Below, piece after piece: positions 21,279-29,902 of a stretch of DNA of 64,000 bases; position 1 is the stretch's first letter; each line of letters begins with the position of its first letter. Location of the stretch: the NCBI RefSeq assembly GCF_003633895.1, contig NZ_RBID01000014.1, forward strand, positions 62,001 through 126,000, read 5' to 3'. This stretch comes from Vogesella indigofera. Lineage in GTDB: Bacteria; Pseudomonadota; Gammaproteobacteria; Burkholderiales; Chromobacteriaceae. The notes under the pieces were generated by a model. The model made no database searches and was not told the DNA's origin. It was given only the letters and a program-made list of their open reading frames with translations. Made by a program: the position numbers and the translations under genes.

Positions 21279-21355
21279 TGGTCGGGGTGAGAGGATTCGA
21301 ACCTCCGGCCTCTACGTCCCGAACGTAGCGCTCTACCAGGCTAAGCTACACCCCG
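21279..21355 (-). tRNA. tRNA-Pro (anticodon CGG)
   Basis: A 77-nt cloverleaf read on the minus strand. The acceptor stem CGGGGTG pairs with CACCCCG, the anticodon loop is TTCGGGA in stem CTACG/CGTAG, and the T-loop is GGTTCGAATCC. The 3' CCA is encoded. It decodes CCG proline codons. Confidence 0.95.
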
Positions 21356-21497
21356 AATGCTGCGTATTTTAGCCAGCTTGCCGGCCAAAGAAAAGCCCCC
21401 TGCCGCGGTGTGGCTTCAGGCTGTGCGCCAGTGCCGGCGCTACCGGCAGCGATTTTTCCGGCAAAACAAGGCCTTAGCCGTCACCGCGTGGGCAGGC

Positions 21498-22211
21498 TCA
21501 GGGCGCGGCTTTTTTCTTGCGTCCGCGCGGGGTTTTCTGCTGGCTTTCCTGCGCGCGATACCACGCCTCCAGCGCTTCCTCCGCATTCATCACGTGCTGG
21601 CGCAAAAAGGCCGCCGCGCTGATGGCGTCCTTCTGCTTGCACAGCTCCAGCAGCTGGGTGTGTTCGCGGTGGGCGCGGTCGTTGAAGCCGGTGAGCAGGA
21701 TCTGCATCCGCGTGTAGCGGTCGGTACGGTTGTGCAGCTGCTCGATGATGGCCAGCGTCTGCGGCCGGGCGGCGGCGCGGTACAGCGCGAGGTGGAACTG
21801 CGCGTTGAGGATGCCCCAGGCGCTGATGTCCTTGTCGCGCAGCGCGTTCTCGAAGCGGGTGAGCAGTGCCTCGGCCTCGGCGATGTCGGCGCTGGTCTGG
21901 CGCGGAATCGCCTCCAGCAGCACGTCGCACTCCAGCAGCACGCGCACGCGCAGCAGCTCGACGATTTCCGGCAGCGACAGCTGTGACACCACCGCGCCCT
22001 TGTTGTCCTCGATATTGACCAGCCCTTCCGCTTCCAGCTGGCGCAGTGCCTCGCGCACCGGAACCCGGCTCATGCCCAGCTCGCGCGACAGCGCTTCCTG
22101 GCGCAGCTGGCTGCCGTCCGCCCATTCGCCGGCCAGAATGCGCTGGCGGATGGCGTCGGTGGCGACGGTGGTGAGTGACAGCGGTGCGCTGTCCTTGCTT
22201 TCCTGACTCAT
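21498..22211 (-). CDS. GntR-family (FCD domain) transcriptional regulator, probable hydroxyproline regulator
   Basis: A 237-residue protein. The N-terminal GntR winged helix (RQRILAGEWADGSQLRQEALSRELGMSRVPVREALRQLEAEGLV, about 20-65) precedes an all-helical FCD ligand domain with the metal-site residues expected in that fold (N.QFH, and later H.EH and H pairs). The start at 22211 (MSQESKD) has AGAGGT upstream. It stands next to the hydroxyproline catabolic genes, so control of that cluster is likely by context. Candidate operators TTGTAT(C/G)CAA lie in the divergent promoter at 24.8-25.1 kb. The tail KTPRGRKKKAAP is basic. Confidence 0.88.
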   Translation of the reverse strand: MSQESKDSAPLSLTTVATDAIRQRILAGEWADGSQLRQEALSRELGMSRVPVREALRQLEAEGLVNIEDNKGAVVSQLSLPEIVELLRVRVLLECDVLLEAIPRQTSADIAEAEALLTRFENALRDKDISAWGILNAQFHLALYRAAARPQTLAIIEQLHNRTDRYTRMQILLTGFNDRAHREHTQLLELCKQKDAISAAAFLRQHVMNAEEALEAWYRAQESQQKTPRGRKKKAAP

Positions 22212-22346
22212 GGTGACCTCTTTCATGCAGGCGCTACCTTACCATAGCTGGCCGGCCGGCCACGCGCTTGTCATTGCTGGCGGCGACAAAAAAGCGCCCC
22301 GCAGGGCGCAAGGTGCAGTCAGGGGCGCCTGCACGCAGAGCAAGCA

Positions 22347-23774
22347 TTACAGGCCGAGATAGCTGGTCTTCACCGTGGTGTAGAACTCCGCGGCGTAGCG
22401 GCCCTGTTCGCGCGGGCCGTGGCTGGAGCCTTTGCGGCCGCCGAACGGCACGTGGTAGTCCACCCCGGCGGTGGGCAGGTTGACCATCACCATGCCGGCC
22501 TCGGCATGGCGGCGGAAGTGCGTCGCCAGCGCCAGCGACTGGGTGCAGATGCCGGCGGCCAGGCCGAACGGCGTGTCGTTGGCCAGCGCCAGCGCGTGCT
22601 CGTAGTCGTCGGCGCGCAGCACCGCCGCCACCGGGCCGAAGATCTCCTCGCGGCTGATCGCCATCTGCGGCGTGCAGCCGGCAAACAGCGCCGGTGACTG
22701 GTAGTAGCCGCGGGTGGCCAGCGACAGCCGTTCGCCACCGCACAGCAGGCTGGCGCCGTCGGCCAGGCCCTTGTCCACGTAGGACAGGTTGCCGGCCAGT
22801 TGCGCTTCGCTGGCCACCGGGCCGATCTGGCTGCTGCTGTCCAGCGCGTGGCCGACGCGCAGCGCCGCGGTGCGCTCGGCCAGCCGCGCGACGAAGGCAT
22901 CGTGGATGCCATGGCAGACGATGATGCGGCTGCTGGCAGTGCAGCGCTGGCCGGTGGAATAGAACGCGCCGTTGATCGCGCACTCCACCGCCTGCTCCAG
23001 CTGCGCGTCGTCGGCGATGAGCAGCGGGTTCTTGCCGCCCATCTCCAGCTGCACCTTGATGCCGAGCGCGGCGCAGTCTGCGGCCAAGCTTTCGCCGGTG
23101 GCCTGCGAGCCGGTAAAGCTCAACGCGTCGATGCCGGCATCCAGCATGGCCGGGCCCAGCACGCGGCCGCTGCCCATCACCAGGTTGAACACCCCGGCCG
23201 GCAGACCGGCGCGCTGCAGGATGTCGGCCAGCGCCCACGCCGAGCCCGGCACCAGCTCCGCCGGTTTCATGACCACGCAGTTGCCGAAGGCCAGTGCCGG
23301 CGCCGCCTTCCACGCCGGAATCGCGATCGGGAAGTTCCACGGCGTGATCAGCCCCACCACGCCCACCGGCTCGCGGCTGATCAGCACCTCGACGCCGGGG
23401 CGCACCGAATCCAGTAGTTCGCCCTGCTGGCGCAGCGCCTCGCCGGCAAAAAACTTGAAGATCTGGCCGGCGCGCGCCACTTCGCCGATGGCTTCCGGCA
23501 GCGTCTTGCCTTCCTCGCGCGCCAGCAGCGTGCCCAGCTCGATCTTGCGCGTCAGGATCTCGTTGCCGGCGGCATCGAGGATGTCGGCGCGCTGCTGCGG
23601 CGTGCTGCGCGACCACGCCGGAAAGGCGGCGCGCGCGGCGGCGACGGCATCGCGCATGTCGGCGGCACTGGCGCTGGCGTAGTCGCCGACCACGTCGTCG
23701 AGGTCGGACGGATTACGGTTGACGATGGCCGGCTGTCCGCCGCGCCACTCGCCGTTGATCAGGTTGCAATGCAT
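22347..23774 (-). CDS. Aldehyde dehydrogenase, probable 2-oxoglutarate (alpha-ketoglutarate) semialdehyde dehydrogenase
   Basis: A 475-residue ALDH-superfamily enzyme. ITPWNFPIAIPAWK (oxyanion Asn), the Glu in LEMGGKNPLLI, and the catalytic Cys in GAFYSTGQRCTASSRIIV (about residue 285) are all present, as is EEIFGPV. In this context it oxidises 2-oxoglutarate semialdehyde to 2-oxoglutarate, the last step of trans-4-hydroxyproline degradation. The ATG at 23774 (MHCNLINGEW) has GGGAG upstream. Substrate assignment rests on neighbours; other semialdehydes are possible. It lies downstream of the deaminase gene. Confidence 0.9.
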   Translation of the reverse strand: MHCNLINGEWRGGQPAIVNRNPSDLDDVVGDYASASAADMRDAVAAARAAFPAWSRSTPQQRADILDAAGNEILTRKIELGTLLAREEGKTLPEAIGEVARAGQIFKFFAGEALRQQGELLDSVRPGVEVLISREPVGVVGLITPWNFPIAIPAWKAAPALAFGNCVVMKPAELVPGSAWALADILQRAGLPAGVFNLVMGSGRVLGPAMLDAGIDALSFTGSQATGESLAADCAALGIKVQLEMGGKNPLLIADDAQLEQAVECAINGAFYSTGQRCTASSRIIVCHGIHDAFVARLAERTAALRVGHALDSSSQIGPVASEAQLAGNLSYVDKGLADGASLLCGGERLSLATRGYYQSPALFAGCTPQMAISREEIFGPVAAVLRADDYEHALALANDTPFGLAAGICTQSLALATHFRRHAEAGMVMVNLPTAGVDYHVPFGGRKGSSHGPREQGRYAAEFYTTVKTSYLGL

Positions 23775-23882
23775 GGAAACTCCCGGTGGCTGCCGGCAGG
23801 CGGCAGCGCGCATCCGCCGCAGGGGCGGGCCTATGGACAGGAAGGCCGCCGGCCATGACGGGCATGGCCGGCGGCTGCGGTC

Positions 23883-23898
23883 AGGGTTGGCCGCAACG
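23883..23898 (+). repeat. DUS-like word just after the deaminase stop codon
   Basis: AGGGTTGGCCGCAACG differs from the 13-mer consensus in the second base. It lies within 20 bp of the stop codon of the gene at 23901-24803. Confidence 0.8.
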
Positions 23899-23900
23899 GC

Positions 23901-24803
23901 TTACAGCGTCGGCAGCGCCGGACGGCTGGCGAGGCCCGCCTTGATCACCGCCGCCACGCGTTCGCGCTCGGCACCGACCAGTGGCAAACGCGGCGCGCGT
24001 ACGTGCTCGGTGCCGACGCCCACCATCGCTTCACACAGCTTCAGGTTCTGCACCAGCTTCATCGAGACGTCCAGGTGCAGCAGCGGCGCGAACCAGCGGT
24101 AGATGGCGCGCGCTTCTTCCACGCGGCCAGCCTTGGCCAGCTTGTAGATGGCCACGGTTTCTTTCGGGAACGCCACCACCAGGCCGGCGACCCAGCCGTC
24201 GGCGCCCATCACGATGCTTTCCAGCGCCAGGTCATCGACACCGCTGAAGATGGCGAAGCGGCTGCCCACCGCGTTGATCACGTTGGTCAGGGTGCGGATG
24301 TCGCCACTGGATTCCTTGATCGCCACGTACTTCGGCTCTTTCGCCATCTCAACGTACATCTCCGGGGTGATGTTCACGCCGTAAGCGATCGGGTTGTTGT
24401 AGATCATGATCGGCAGCGGGCTGGCATCGGCCACGCGCTGGTAGTGGTTGAGGGTCTCGCGCGCGTCGGACACGTAGCGCATCGCCGGCAGCAGCATGAT
24501 GCCGTCGGCGCCGGCAGCGTGGGCCGCCTGCGCCAGCGCGGCGGCGGCGCGGGTGCTGTCTTCGGCCACGGTCAGCAGCACCGGCTTGTCGCCGGCGACT
24601 TCCTTGGCCGCCTTCAGGATGGTGATTTTTTCATCGGCGGTGAGGGTGGAGGCTTCGCCCAGCGAGCCGCAGACGATGATGCCGTCGGCGCCGCATTCCA
24701 GCTGCCACTTGATGTGGTTCACGGTGCCGGCGAGATCCAGCGATTCGTCGGCGTGGAATTTGGTGGTGACAGCGGGGAAAACGCCAGTCCAGAGATGTGC
24801 CAT
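23901..24803 (-). CDS. lhpC: Pyrroline-4-hydroxy-2-carboxylate deaminase (DapA-family)
   Basis: This 300-residue TIM-barrel protein belongs to the dihydrodipicolinate synthase superfamily. The substrate loop GSLGEASTLTADEK is near residues 46-59, YNNP is near 136, and the Schiff-base lysine lies in YVAIKESSGD (about Lys164). In hydroxyproline clusters this family deaminates 1-pyrroline-4-hydroxy-2-carboxylate to 2-oxoglutarate semialdehyde plus ammonia, which the adjacent aldehyde dehydrogenase consumes. The ATG at 24803 has AAGGAG upstream. True DapA is unlikely given the flanking genes. Confidence 0.88.
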   Translation of the reverse strand: MAHLWTGVFPAVTTKFHADESLDLAGTVNHIKWQLECGADGIIVCGSLGEASTLTADEKITILKAAKEVAGDKPVLLTVAEDSTRAAAALAQAAHAAGADGIMLLPAMRYVSDARETLNHYQRVADASPLPIMIYNNPIAYGVNITPEMYVEMAKEPKYVAIKESSGDIRTLTNVINAVGSRFAIFSGVDDLALESIVMGADGWVAGLVVAFPKETVAIYKLAKAGRVEEARAIYRWFAPLLHLDVSMKLVQNLKLCEAMVGVGTEHVRAPRLPLVGAERERVAAVIKAGLASRPALPTL

Positions 24804-25114
24804 GAAGTGTGCTCCTTGCGGGTGTGCTGCAGCCGGGTGCTGCGTTCGGTTCCCATGCTAGGACTTTTTGTATCCAATCCTCAAGCTTTTTTGTATGCAA
24901 TGTTTGCATTTCTCTGCGATGTAAAAATGCTGCGCTGCGGCTGTGTTTTTTTGCGACAACGGCTGTAAGTGTTGATTTTATTGGTTGTTTGCCGGTTTTG
25001 TCGGGGTGCGTGTGGCGGGCGGTGACTGTATCATTTCGGCACAATGCATTCAGTTATTGCATTCAAAACGTCAAAATCCTACAGTGGGTTCAACGCAAGC
25101 AAGGAGCAAACGTG
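24804..25114. promoter_or_regulatory. Divergent hydroxyproline promoter region with candidate regulator sites
   Basis: This 311-bp AT-rich spacer separates two divergent halves of the pathway. TTGTATCCAA (24868-24877) and TTGTATGCAA (24891-24900) are near-identical palindromic sites 23 bp apart, a spacing of about two helical turns. Two direct repeats TGCATTCA (25045-25052, 25058-25065) lie nearer the epimerase. The first pair resembles operators of FCD-type GntR regulators. The reading frame that runs through here into the epimerase is not considered coding. Confidence 0.55.
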
Positions 25115-26116
25115 ATGGCAGTGACAGAATTTGAATGCATAGACGGCCACACCTGCGGCAACCCGGTGCGGCTGGTGACCAAGGGGGCGCCGGCGCTGAA
25201 CGGCAACACCCAGGCCGAGCGGCGGCTGGATTTCCTGGCACGCTACGACTGGATGCGCACCGGCCTGATGGACGAGCCGCGCGGCCATGCGCAGATGTCC
25301 GGCGCCTTTCTCTACCCGCCCACCCGCGACGACTGCGACGTGGCGGTGCTGTACATCGAAACCAGCGGCTGCCTGCCGATGTGCGGCCACGGCACCATCG
25401 GCGTGGTCACCATGGCCATCGAGCACGGCATCGTTACCCCGAAGACCCCGGGCGTGCTGAACCTGGACACCCCGGCCGGCAAGGTGGTGGCCGAGTACAC
25501 GCAAGTTGGCCGCAAGGTGAAATCGGTGAAGCTCACCAATGTGCCGTCCTTCCTGCTGCTGAAAGATGTGGAAGTGGAGATCGCCGCGCTGGGCAAGCTG
25601 AAAGTGGATATCGCCTACGGCGGCAACTTCTATCCCATCGTCGAAGCGCAGGACAACTACCGCGACATGGCCGACTACACGCCGGCGCAGCTGGTGGCGA
25701 TGGGCAATGAGCTGCGCGACTACCTCAACGCGCACTACGACATCGTGCATCCGCTGGATGCCAATATCCGCGGCGTGCGCCACGTGCAGTGGACCGGCGC
25801 GCCGAAGACGCCCGGCTCGCATGCGGCCAACGCGGTGTTGTACGGCGCGGCGGCACTGGACCGCTCGCCGTGCGGCACCGGCACCTCGGCACGGCTGGCG
25901 CAGCGCTACGGCCGCGGCCTGATGAAGGCCGGCGACGTGCTGGTGCACGAGAGCCTCATCGGCAGCCAGTTCACCGGCAGCATCGAGGCGGAATGCGAAG
26001 TGGCCGGCATCGCCGCCATCATCCCCGGCATCGAGGGCTGGGCGATCACCACCGGCTACAACCGCATCCTGCTGGACGATGCCGACCCGTACGTGCACGG
26101 CTTCGTGGTGGCCTGA
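25115..26116 (+). CDS. lhpA: 4-hydroxyproline 2-epimerase
   Basis: A 333-residue protein of the proline racemase superfamily. The two catalytic cysteines are present: Cys90 in MCGHGTIG and Cys253 in DRSPCGTGTSAR, the pattern expected for epimerase/racemase activity. It converts trans-4-hydroxy-L-proline to cis-4-hydroxy-D-proline. The ATG at 25115 follows AGGAG by 9 nt; a GTG one codon earlier is an alternative. Its stop overlaps the next start (TGATG), coupling it to the dehydrogenase. A near-copy of the recurrent word (one G short) lies in frame at 25502-25515. Confidence 0.93.
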   Translation: MAVTEFECIDGHTCGNPVRLVTKGAPALNGNTQAERRLDFLARYDWMRTGLMDEPRGHAQMSGAFLYPPTRDDCDVAVLYIETSGCLPMCGHGTIGVVTMAIEHGIVTPKTPGVLNLDTPAGKVVAEYTQVGRKVKSVKLTNVPSFLLLKDVEVEIAALGKLKVDIAYGGNFYPIVEAQDNYRDMADYTPAQLVAMGNELRDYLNAHYDIVHPLDANIRGVRHVQWTGAPKTPGSHAANAVLYGAAALDRSPCGTGTSARLAQRYGRGLMKAGDVLVHESLIGSQFTGSIEAECEVAGIAAIIPGIEGWAITTGYNRILLDDADPYVHGFVVA

Positions 26117-27411
26117 TGATGAGCGCACCGCGAGACAACACCCTGTTGCAGCCGGCGAGTACGGCTGGCGGCCGCCACGTGATCGTGGTCGGCGCCGGTA
26201 TCGTCGGCATCGCCACCGCGCTGCAGCTGCGCCTCGCCGGTTGCGAGGTGACCCTGCTCGACCGCGGCGAACCGGCGATGGAAACCAGCTACGGCAATGC
26301 CGGCGCCTTCGCGGTCAGCGACATCATCCCGCTGGCCGAGCCGGGCGTGCTGCGCAAGGTGCCGGGCTGGATGTTCGACCCGCTGGGGCCGCTGGCGCTG
26401 CGCTGGCGCTACCTACCCAGCCTCACGCCGTGGCTGCTGCGCTTTCTGGCCGCCAGCCGCCCTAGCAGGGTGGCCGAGCTGACCCGCCAGCTGAGCGCGC
26501 TGCTGTCGCGGGTCAATGCCGACTACGCACCGCTGATCGAGCGCGCCGGGCTGGCGTCCATGTGGCGCCGCCACGGCAACCTCACCCTGTACCGCAGCGA
26601 GGCGGAATTCCGCGCCGCCGCCGGCGCCTGGCACAGCAAGCGCCAGCACGGTGTCGAGTGGCGCAAGCTGGCGCGCGCCGACCTGGCCGCCATCGCGCCG
26701 CAGATCGCCGACGAGTGGCAGGTGGCAGTGCAGGTGCCGCAGTGGTCGCACGTCGACGACCCGTACCTGTTCAGCCGTGGCCTGTTCGATGCCTTCATCC
26801 GCGAAGGCGGGCGCTTCATCCAGGACGAGGTGCTGGCCACTGCGGCCAATGTTGGCCGCATCGTCGGCGTCGACACCGCCGGTAATGGCCGGCTGCAGGC
26901 GGACACGGTGGTGATCGCCTGCGGCGTGTGGAGCGACCGCTTTGCCCGCCAGCAGCGCTGCCGCCTGCCGCTGGAGAGCGAGCGCGGCTACCACGTCACC
27001 CTGCCCAACGCCGGCGTGGCGCTGCACCACTTCATCCAGTGCGCCAGCGAGAGCTTCGTGATCCTGCCGATGGCGAACGGCGGCCTGCGCCTGGCCGGCA
27101 CCGTGGAGCTGGCGCACCGCGACGCGCCGCCGAACTGGCAGCGCGCCCACATCCTGATCGAGCGCGCCCGCCGCATCGTCGGCGACTTCAGCACCGAGGG
27201 CATGAGCGTGTGGATGGGCAACCGCCCGTCGCTGCCGGACACCATCCCGGTGATCGGCCCGGCACCGGACTGCGGCGGCCTGTATTTCGCCACCGGCCAC
27301 GGCCACCTCGGCCTGACGCTGGCGGCCACCACCGGCGCGCTGCTGACCGAGCAGATCTGCGGTCAGGCCTGCAGCCTGGACGCCAGTGCCTATCGCCCGG
27401 ACCGTTTTTGA
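26116..27411 (+). CDS. FAD-dependent D-hydroxyproline dehydrogenase (DadA-like)
   Basis: A 431-residue DAO-superfamily oxidoreductase. The FAD-binding GxGxxG appears as HVIVVGAGIVGIATALQLRLAG near residue 22, with the acidic residue D44 of LLDRG ending the Rossmann unit. The C-terminal GLYFATGHGHLGLTLAATTG contacts flavin. In this context it oxidises cis-4-hydroxy-D-proline to 1-pyrroline-4-hydroxy-2-carboxylate, feeding the deaminase. It starts inside the epimerase stop (ATGATG; the second ATG at 26119 is equally possible). It appears to be a single-subunit type, with no small partner genes. Confidence 0.9.
   Translation: MMSAPRDNTLLQPASTAGGRHVIVVGAGIVGIATALQLRLAGCEVTLLDRGEPAMETSYGNAGAFAVSDIIPLAEPGVLRKVPGWMFDPLGPLALRWRYLPSLTPWLLRFLAASRPSRVAELTRQLSALLSRVNADYAPLIERAGLASMWRRHGNLTLYRSEAEFRAAAGAWHSKRQHGVEWRKLARADLAAIAPQIADEWQVAVQVPQWSHVDDPYLFSRGLFDAFIREGGRFIQDEVLATAANVGRIVGVDTAGNGRLQADTVVIACGVWSDRFARQQRCRLPLESERGYHVTLPNAGVALHHFIQCASESFVILPMANGGLRLAGTVELAHRDAPPNWQRAHILIERARRIVGDFSTEGMSVWMGNRPSLPDTIPVIGPAPDCGGLYFATGHGHLGLTLAATTGALLTEQICGQACSLDASAYRPDRF
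26841..26860. repeat. Inverted pair of DUS-like words inside the dehydrogenase gene
   Basis: TGCGGCCAAT and GTTGGCCGCA abut, palindromic except for one central position, encoding AANVGR in frame. Confidence 0.8.
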
Positions 27412-27452
27412 GCCGCACCGTTTTCGCCGCCGTGCCCCGGCACGGCGGCTGG

Positions 27453-27568
27453 TTTGTAGTGGATGAGGAGTCGCTAACAACGGCACCTGAGACAAGGCGC
27501 GCCGACGCAGACAGTACAAGTCGTACGGCAAGGGGGCGCAACGCAGGATCAGGGATGTGGTTAGCGAC
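27453..27568. mobile_element. Correia-like (CREE-like) repeat remnant
   Basis: TAGTGGAT near the left end, then GACAAGGCG, GCAGACAGTACAAG and GTACGGCAAGG in order recall, from memory, the core of Neisseria Correia repeat-enclosed elements. A perfect 9-bp inverted repeat GTCGCTAAC (27470-27478) and GTTAGCGAC (27560-27568) encloses most of it. It sits in the 252-bp gap between the dehydrogenase and the binding-protein gene. Confidence 0.5.
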
Positions 27569-27622
27569 GCCAGGCGCGGCAACAAGACCGCAAGACAGAC
27601 CTTGGGCAACAAACAGCCGCCT

Positions 27623-27636
27623 TTGCGGCCAACCTT
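27623..27636 (-). repeat. DUS-like word copy upstream of the binding-protein gene
   Basis: An exact TTGCGGCCAACCTT (reverse orientation) lies 27 bp before the ATG at 27664, just left of its Shine-Dalgarno. Confidence 0.85.
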
Positions 27637-27663
27637 CAGTCGTGAACACAAAGGAGAAACAGC

Positions 27664-28812
27664 ATGAAGCATTCCATCGCACCACGCGCACTGCATCTGG
27701 TCCTGGCACTGGGCGGCATGATGGCCCCGTTCGCCATCAGCGCGGCGCAGGCCGACACCGTGGTCAAGATCGGCTTTTCCTCGCCGCTGTCCGGCCCGCA
27801 GGCGCACTACGGCAAGGACAACGAGAACGCCACCCGCATGGCCATCGACGACCTCAACGCCAAGCCGATCACCATCGGCGGCCAGAAAGTGAAGTTCGAG
27901 CTGGTGTCCGAGGATGACCAGGCCGACCCGCGCGTCGGCACCCAGGTGGCACAGCGGCTGGTCGATGCCGGCGTCAAGGCGGTGATCGGCCACTTCAACT
28001 CCGGGGTGTCGATCCCGGCGTCGCGCATCTATTCCGATGCCGGCATCCCGCAGCTGTCGGTGTCCACCAACCCGGCCTACACCACCGCCGGCTACAAGAC
28101 CGCCTTCCGCCTGGTCGGCAGTGACAGCCAGGTCGGCGGCTCGCTCGGCCGCTACGCGGTGATGCAGCTGAAAGCGCAGCGCATCGCGGTGATCGACGAC
28201 CGCTCCGCCTACGGCCAGGGCATCGCCGACGAGTTCATCAAGTCGCTGCAGACCATGGGCAAGAAGCCGGTGAAGCGTGAATACACCAGCGACAAGGCCA
28301 CCGACTTCACCGCCATCCTCACCGCGCTGAAGGCGCAGAACCCGGACGTGGTGTTCTACGGCGGCGCCGACGCGCAGGCGGCACCGATGGCGCGGCAGAT
28401 GAAACGCCTCGGTATCAACGCCAAGCTGATGGGCGGCGACATGCTCAGCACCCCGACCTTCATCAAGCTGGCCGGCGCCGACTCGGCCGGCCATTTCTCG
28501 GCGGTACCGGGTGGCGAACTGGGCTCGCGTCCGGCTGGCAAGGACTTTGAAAGCCGCTACAAGGCACGCTTCAAGCAGGAAGTGGTGCTGCTCGGGCCGC
28601 AGTTCTACGACGGCGTGATGATCGTGGCCGACGCGATGAAGCGGGCCAACTCCACCGAGCCGGGCAAGTTCCTGCCGCTGATCGCCAGGACCGGCTACAA
28701 GGGCGTCACCGCCGATTTCAGCTTTGACGGCATGGGCAACCTGAAGAACGCGCCGGTGACCATCTCGGCGGTGGAGGGCAACGACTGGAAGGTGAAGACC
28801 GTGGTGCAGTAA
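27664..28812 (+). CDS. Branched-chain-type ABC transporter periplasmic binding protein
   Basis: A 382-residue protein with a signal peptide (about residues 1-30, cleavage after SAAQA-D). The mature part is a LivJ/BraC-type type I periplasmic binding fold: VKIGFSSPLSGPQAHYGKDNENATRMAIDD, then the ligand-contact region GHFNSGVSIPASRIYSDAGIPQLSVSTNP. By position it probably captures hydroxyproline or proline. No permease or ATPase gene is beside it, so it must share a transporter encoded elsewhere. AAAGGAG precedes the ATG. A terminator hairpin (28928-28954) separates it from the reductase gene. Confidence 0.9.
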   Translation: MKHSIAPRALHLVLALGGMMAPFAISAAQADTVVKIGFSSPLSGPQAHYGKDNENATRMAIDDLNAKPITIGGQKVKFELVSEDDQADPRVGTQVAQRLVDAGVKAVIGHFNSGVSIPASRIYSDAGIPQLSVSTNPAYTTAGYKTAFRLVGSDSQVGGSLGRYAVMQLKAQRIAVIDDRSAYGQGIADEFIKSLQTMGKKPVKREYTSDKATDFTAILTALKAQNPDVVFYGGADAQAAPMARQMKRLGINAKLMGGDMLSTPTFIKLAGADSAGHFSAVPGGELGSRPAGKDFESRYKARFKQEVVLLGPQFYDGVMIVADAMKRANSTEPGKFLPLIARTGYKGVTADFSFDGMGNLKNAPVTISAVEGNDWKVKTVVQ

Positions 28813-28927
28813 GCGCGGTGGCGCGTCGCCGCCGGTCGCGCGTCATGCGCCGGTGCGGTGGCGCGCCGTTGTGGTGGTGCCGCTGGCGGCCGGCCGTGCC
28901 GGTGCTGGCAGTTGCAGTTGCATTTGG

Positions 28928-28954
28928 GGCCGGCGCAAGCCGGCCACTTTTTTT
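28928..28954 (+). terminator. Intrinsic terminator/attenuator between the binding-protein gene and lhpI
   Basis: The stem GGCCGGC / GCCGGCC with GCAA loop is followed by AC and seven T. It lies only 15 bp before the lhpI ATG, so lhpI expression needs read-through or a promoter within the 157-bp gap. Confidence 0.8.
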
Positions 28955-28969
28955 AGCGGAGATTGCCCG

Positions 28970-29902
28970 ATGTCCATTGTTTCCCCCTTGCCGGTGCTCG
29001 ACGCCGCCACTACCCAGGCGCGGCTGCCGATGGCCGAATTGTGCCGCGAGGTCGCCCTGGCCGCCGCCGAGCTGGCCGCCGGCCACATCCACAGCCCGGA
29101 GCGGCAGGCGCTGCCGCTGCCCGCGGGCGGCACCCTGCTGTCGATGCCGGCCAGCGCCGCCGACATCGCCATCCACAAGCTGGTCAACGTCTGCCCGCGT
29201 AACGCCGGGCTGGGCCTCGCCACCATCCACGGCGTGGTCAGCGTCTACGACGCGGCAAGCGGTGTGCCGCAGCTGTTGCTGGACGGCCCCAGCGTCACCG
29301 CGCGCCGCACCGCTGCGGTATCGCTGCTGGCGATCCAGACCCTGCTACCGCAAGCGCCGCGCCACGTGGCGCTGGTGGGCACCGGCAAACAGGCGCGCGC
29401 CCATGCCGCGGCGCTGGCCGAAACCTGGCCCGGCCTGCGCGTGGACATCCACAGCCGCAGCGCGGACAGCGCCGCCACCTGCTGTCAGCAACTGGCGTCG
29501 CTGCCGCTGCAACTGACGCCCAAGGTTGGCCGCATCGACGACGGCGCCGAGGTGGTGATCCTGCTCACCACCAGCCGCAGCCCGCTGTACAACGAGCCGG
29601 CGCGCGCCGGTCGCTTGCTGATCGGCACCGGCGCCTTCCGCCCGGACATGGCCGAGCTGGGGCCGACCAGCATCGCCGGCAGCCAGCTGTTCTGCGACGA
29701 CGTGCCCGGCGCCCGCCACGAAGCCGGCGACCTGATCCAGGCCGGCGTCGACTGGGCACAGGTACACAGCCTGGCCGACGCGCTGGCCGGCCGCTTCGAC
29801 CCGGCCGCGCCCAGGCTGTTCAAGAGCGTGGGCAGCGCCGCCTGGGACCTGGCCGCCGCCCGTTGCGCACTGGCCGCCAGCCGACAGGAGCAAGCCACAT
29901 GA
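28970..29902 (+). CDS. lhpI: 1-Pyrroline-2-carboxylate reductase (ornithine cyclodeaminase/mu-crystallin family)
   Basis: A 310-residue NAD(P)H-dependent enzyme of the OCD/mu-crystallin family. The Rossmann motif HVALVGTGKQARAHAAAL is near residue 128, the substrate-side VNVCPRNAGLGLATIHG is near 66-82, and DGPSVTARRTAAVSLLA follows. Paired with the following gene it would reduce 1-pyrroline-2-carboxylate to L-proline, as described for the trans-3-hydroxyproline pathway. Start MSIVSPLPVL at 28970. Overlaps the next gene by 4 bp (ATGA). Other cyclic-imine reductions are possible biochemically. Confidence 0.85.
   Translation: MSIVSPLPVLDAATTQARLPMAELCREVALAAAELAAGHIHSPERQALPLPAGGTLLSMPASAADIAIHKLVNVCPRNAGLGLATIHGVVSVYDAASGVPQLLLDGPSVTARRTAAVSLLAIQTLLPQAPRHVALVGTGKQARAHAAALAETWPGLRVDIHSRSADSAATCCQQLASLPLQLTPKVGRIDDGAEVVILLTTSRSPLYNEPARAGRLLIGTGAFRPDMAELGPTSIAGSQLFCDDVPGARHEAGDLIQAGVDWAQVHSLADALAGRFDPAAPRLFKSVGSAAWDLAAARCALAASRQEQAT

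Noticed and set aside
24809-25114. N-terminal extension of the 4-hydroxyproline epimerase by about 100 residues.
   Set aside because: The region is AT-rich, carries operator-like repeats, and the ATG at 25115 has a good Shine-Dalgarno and gives the family N-terminus.
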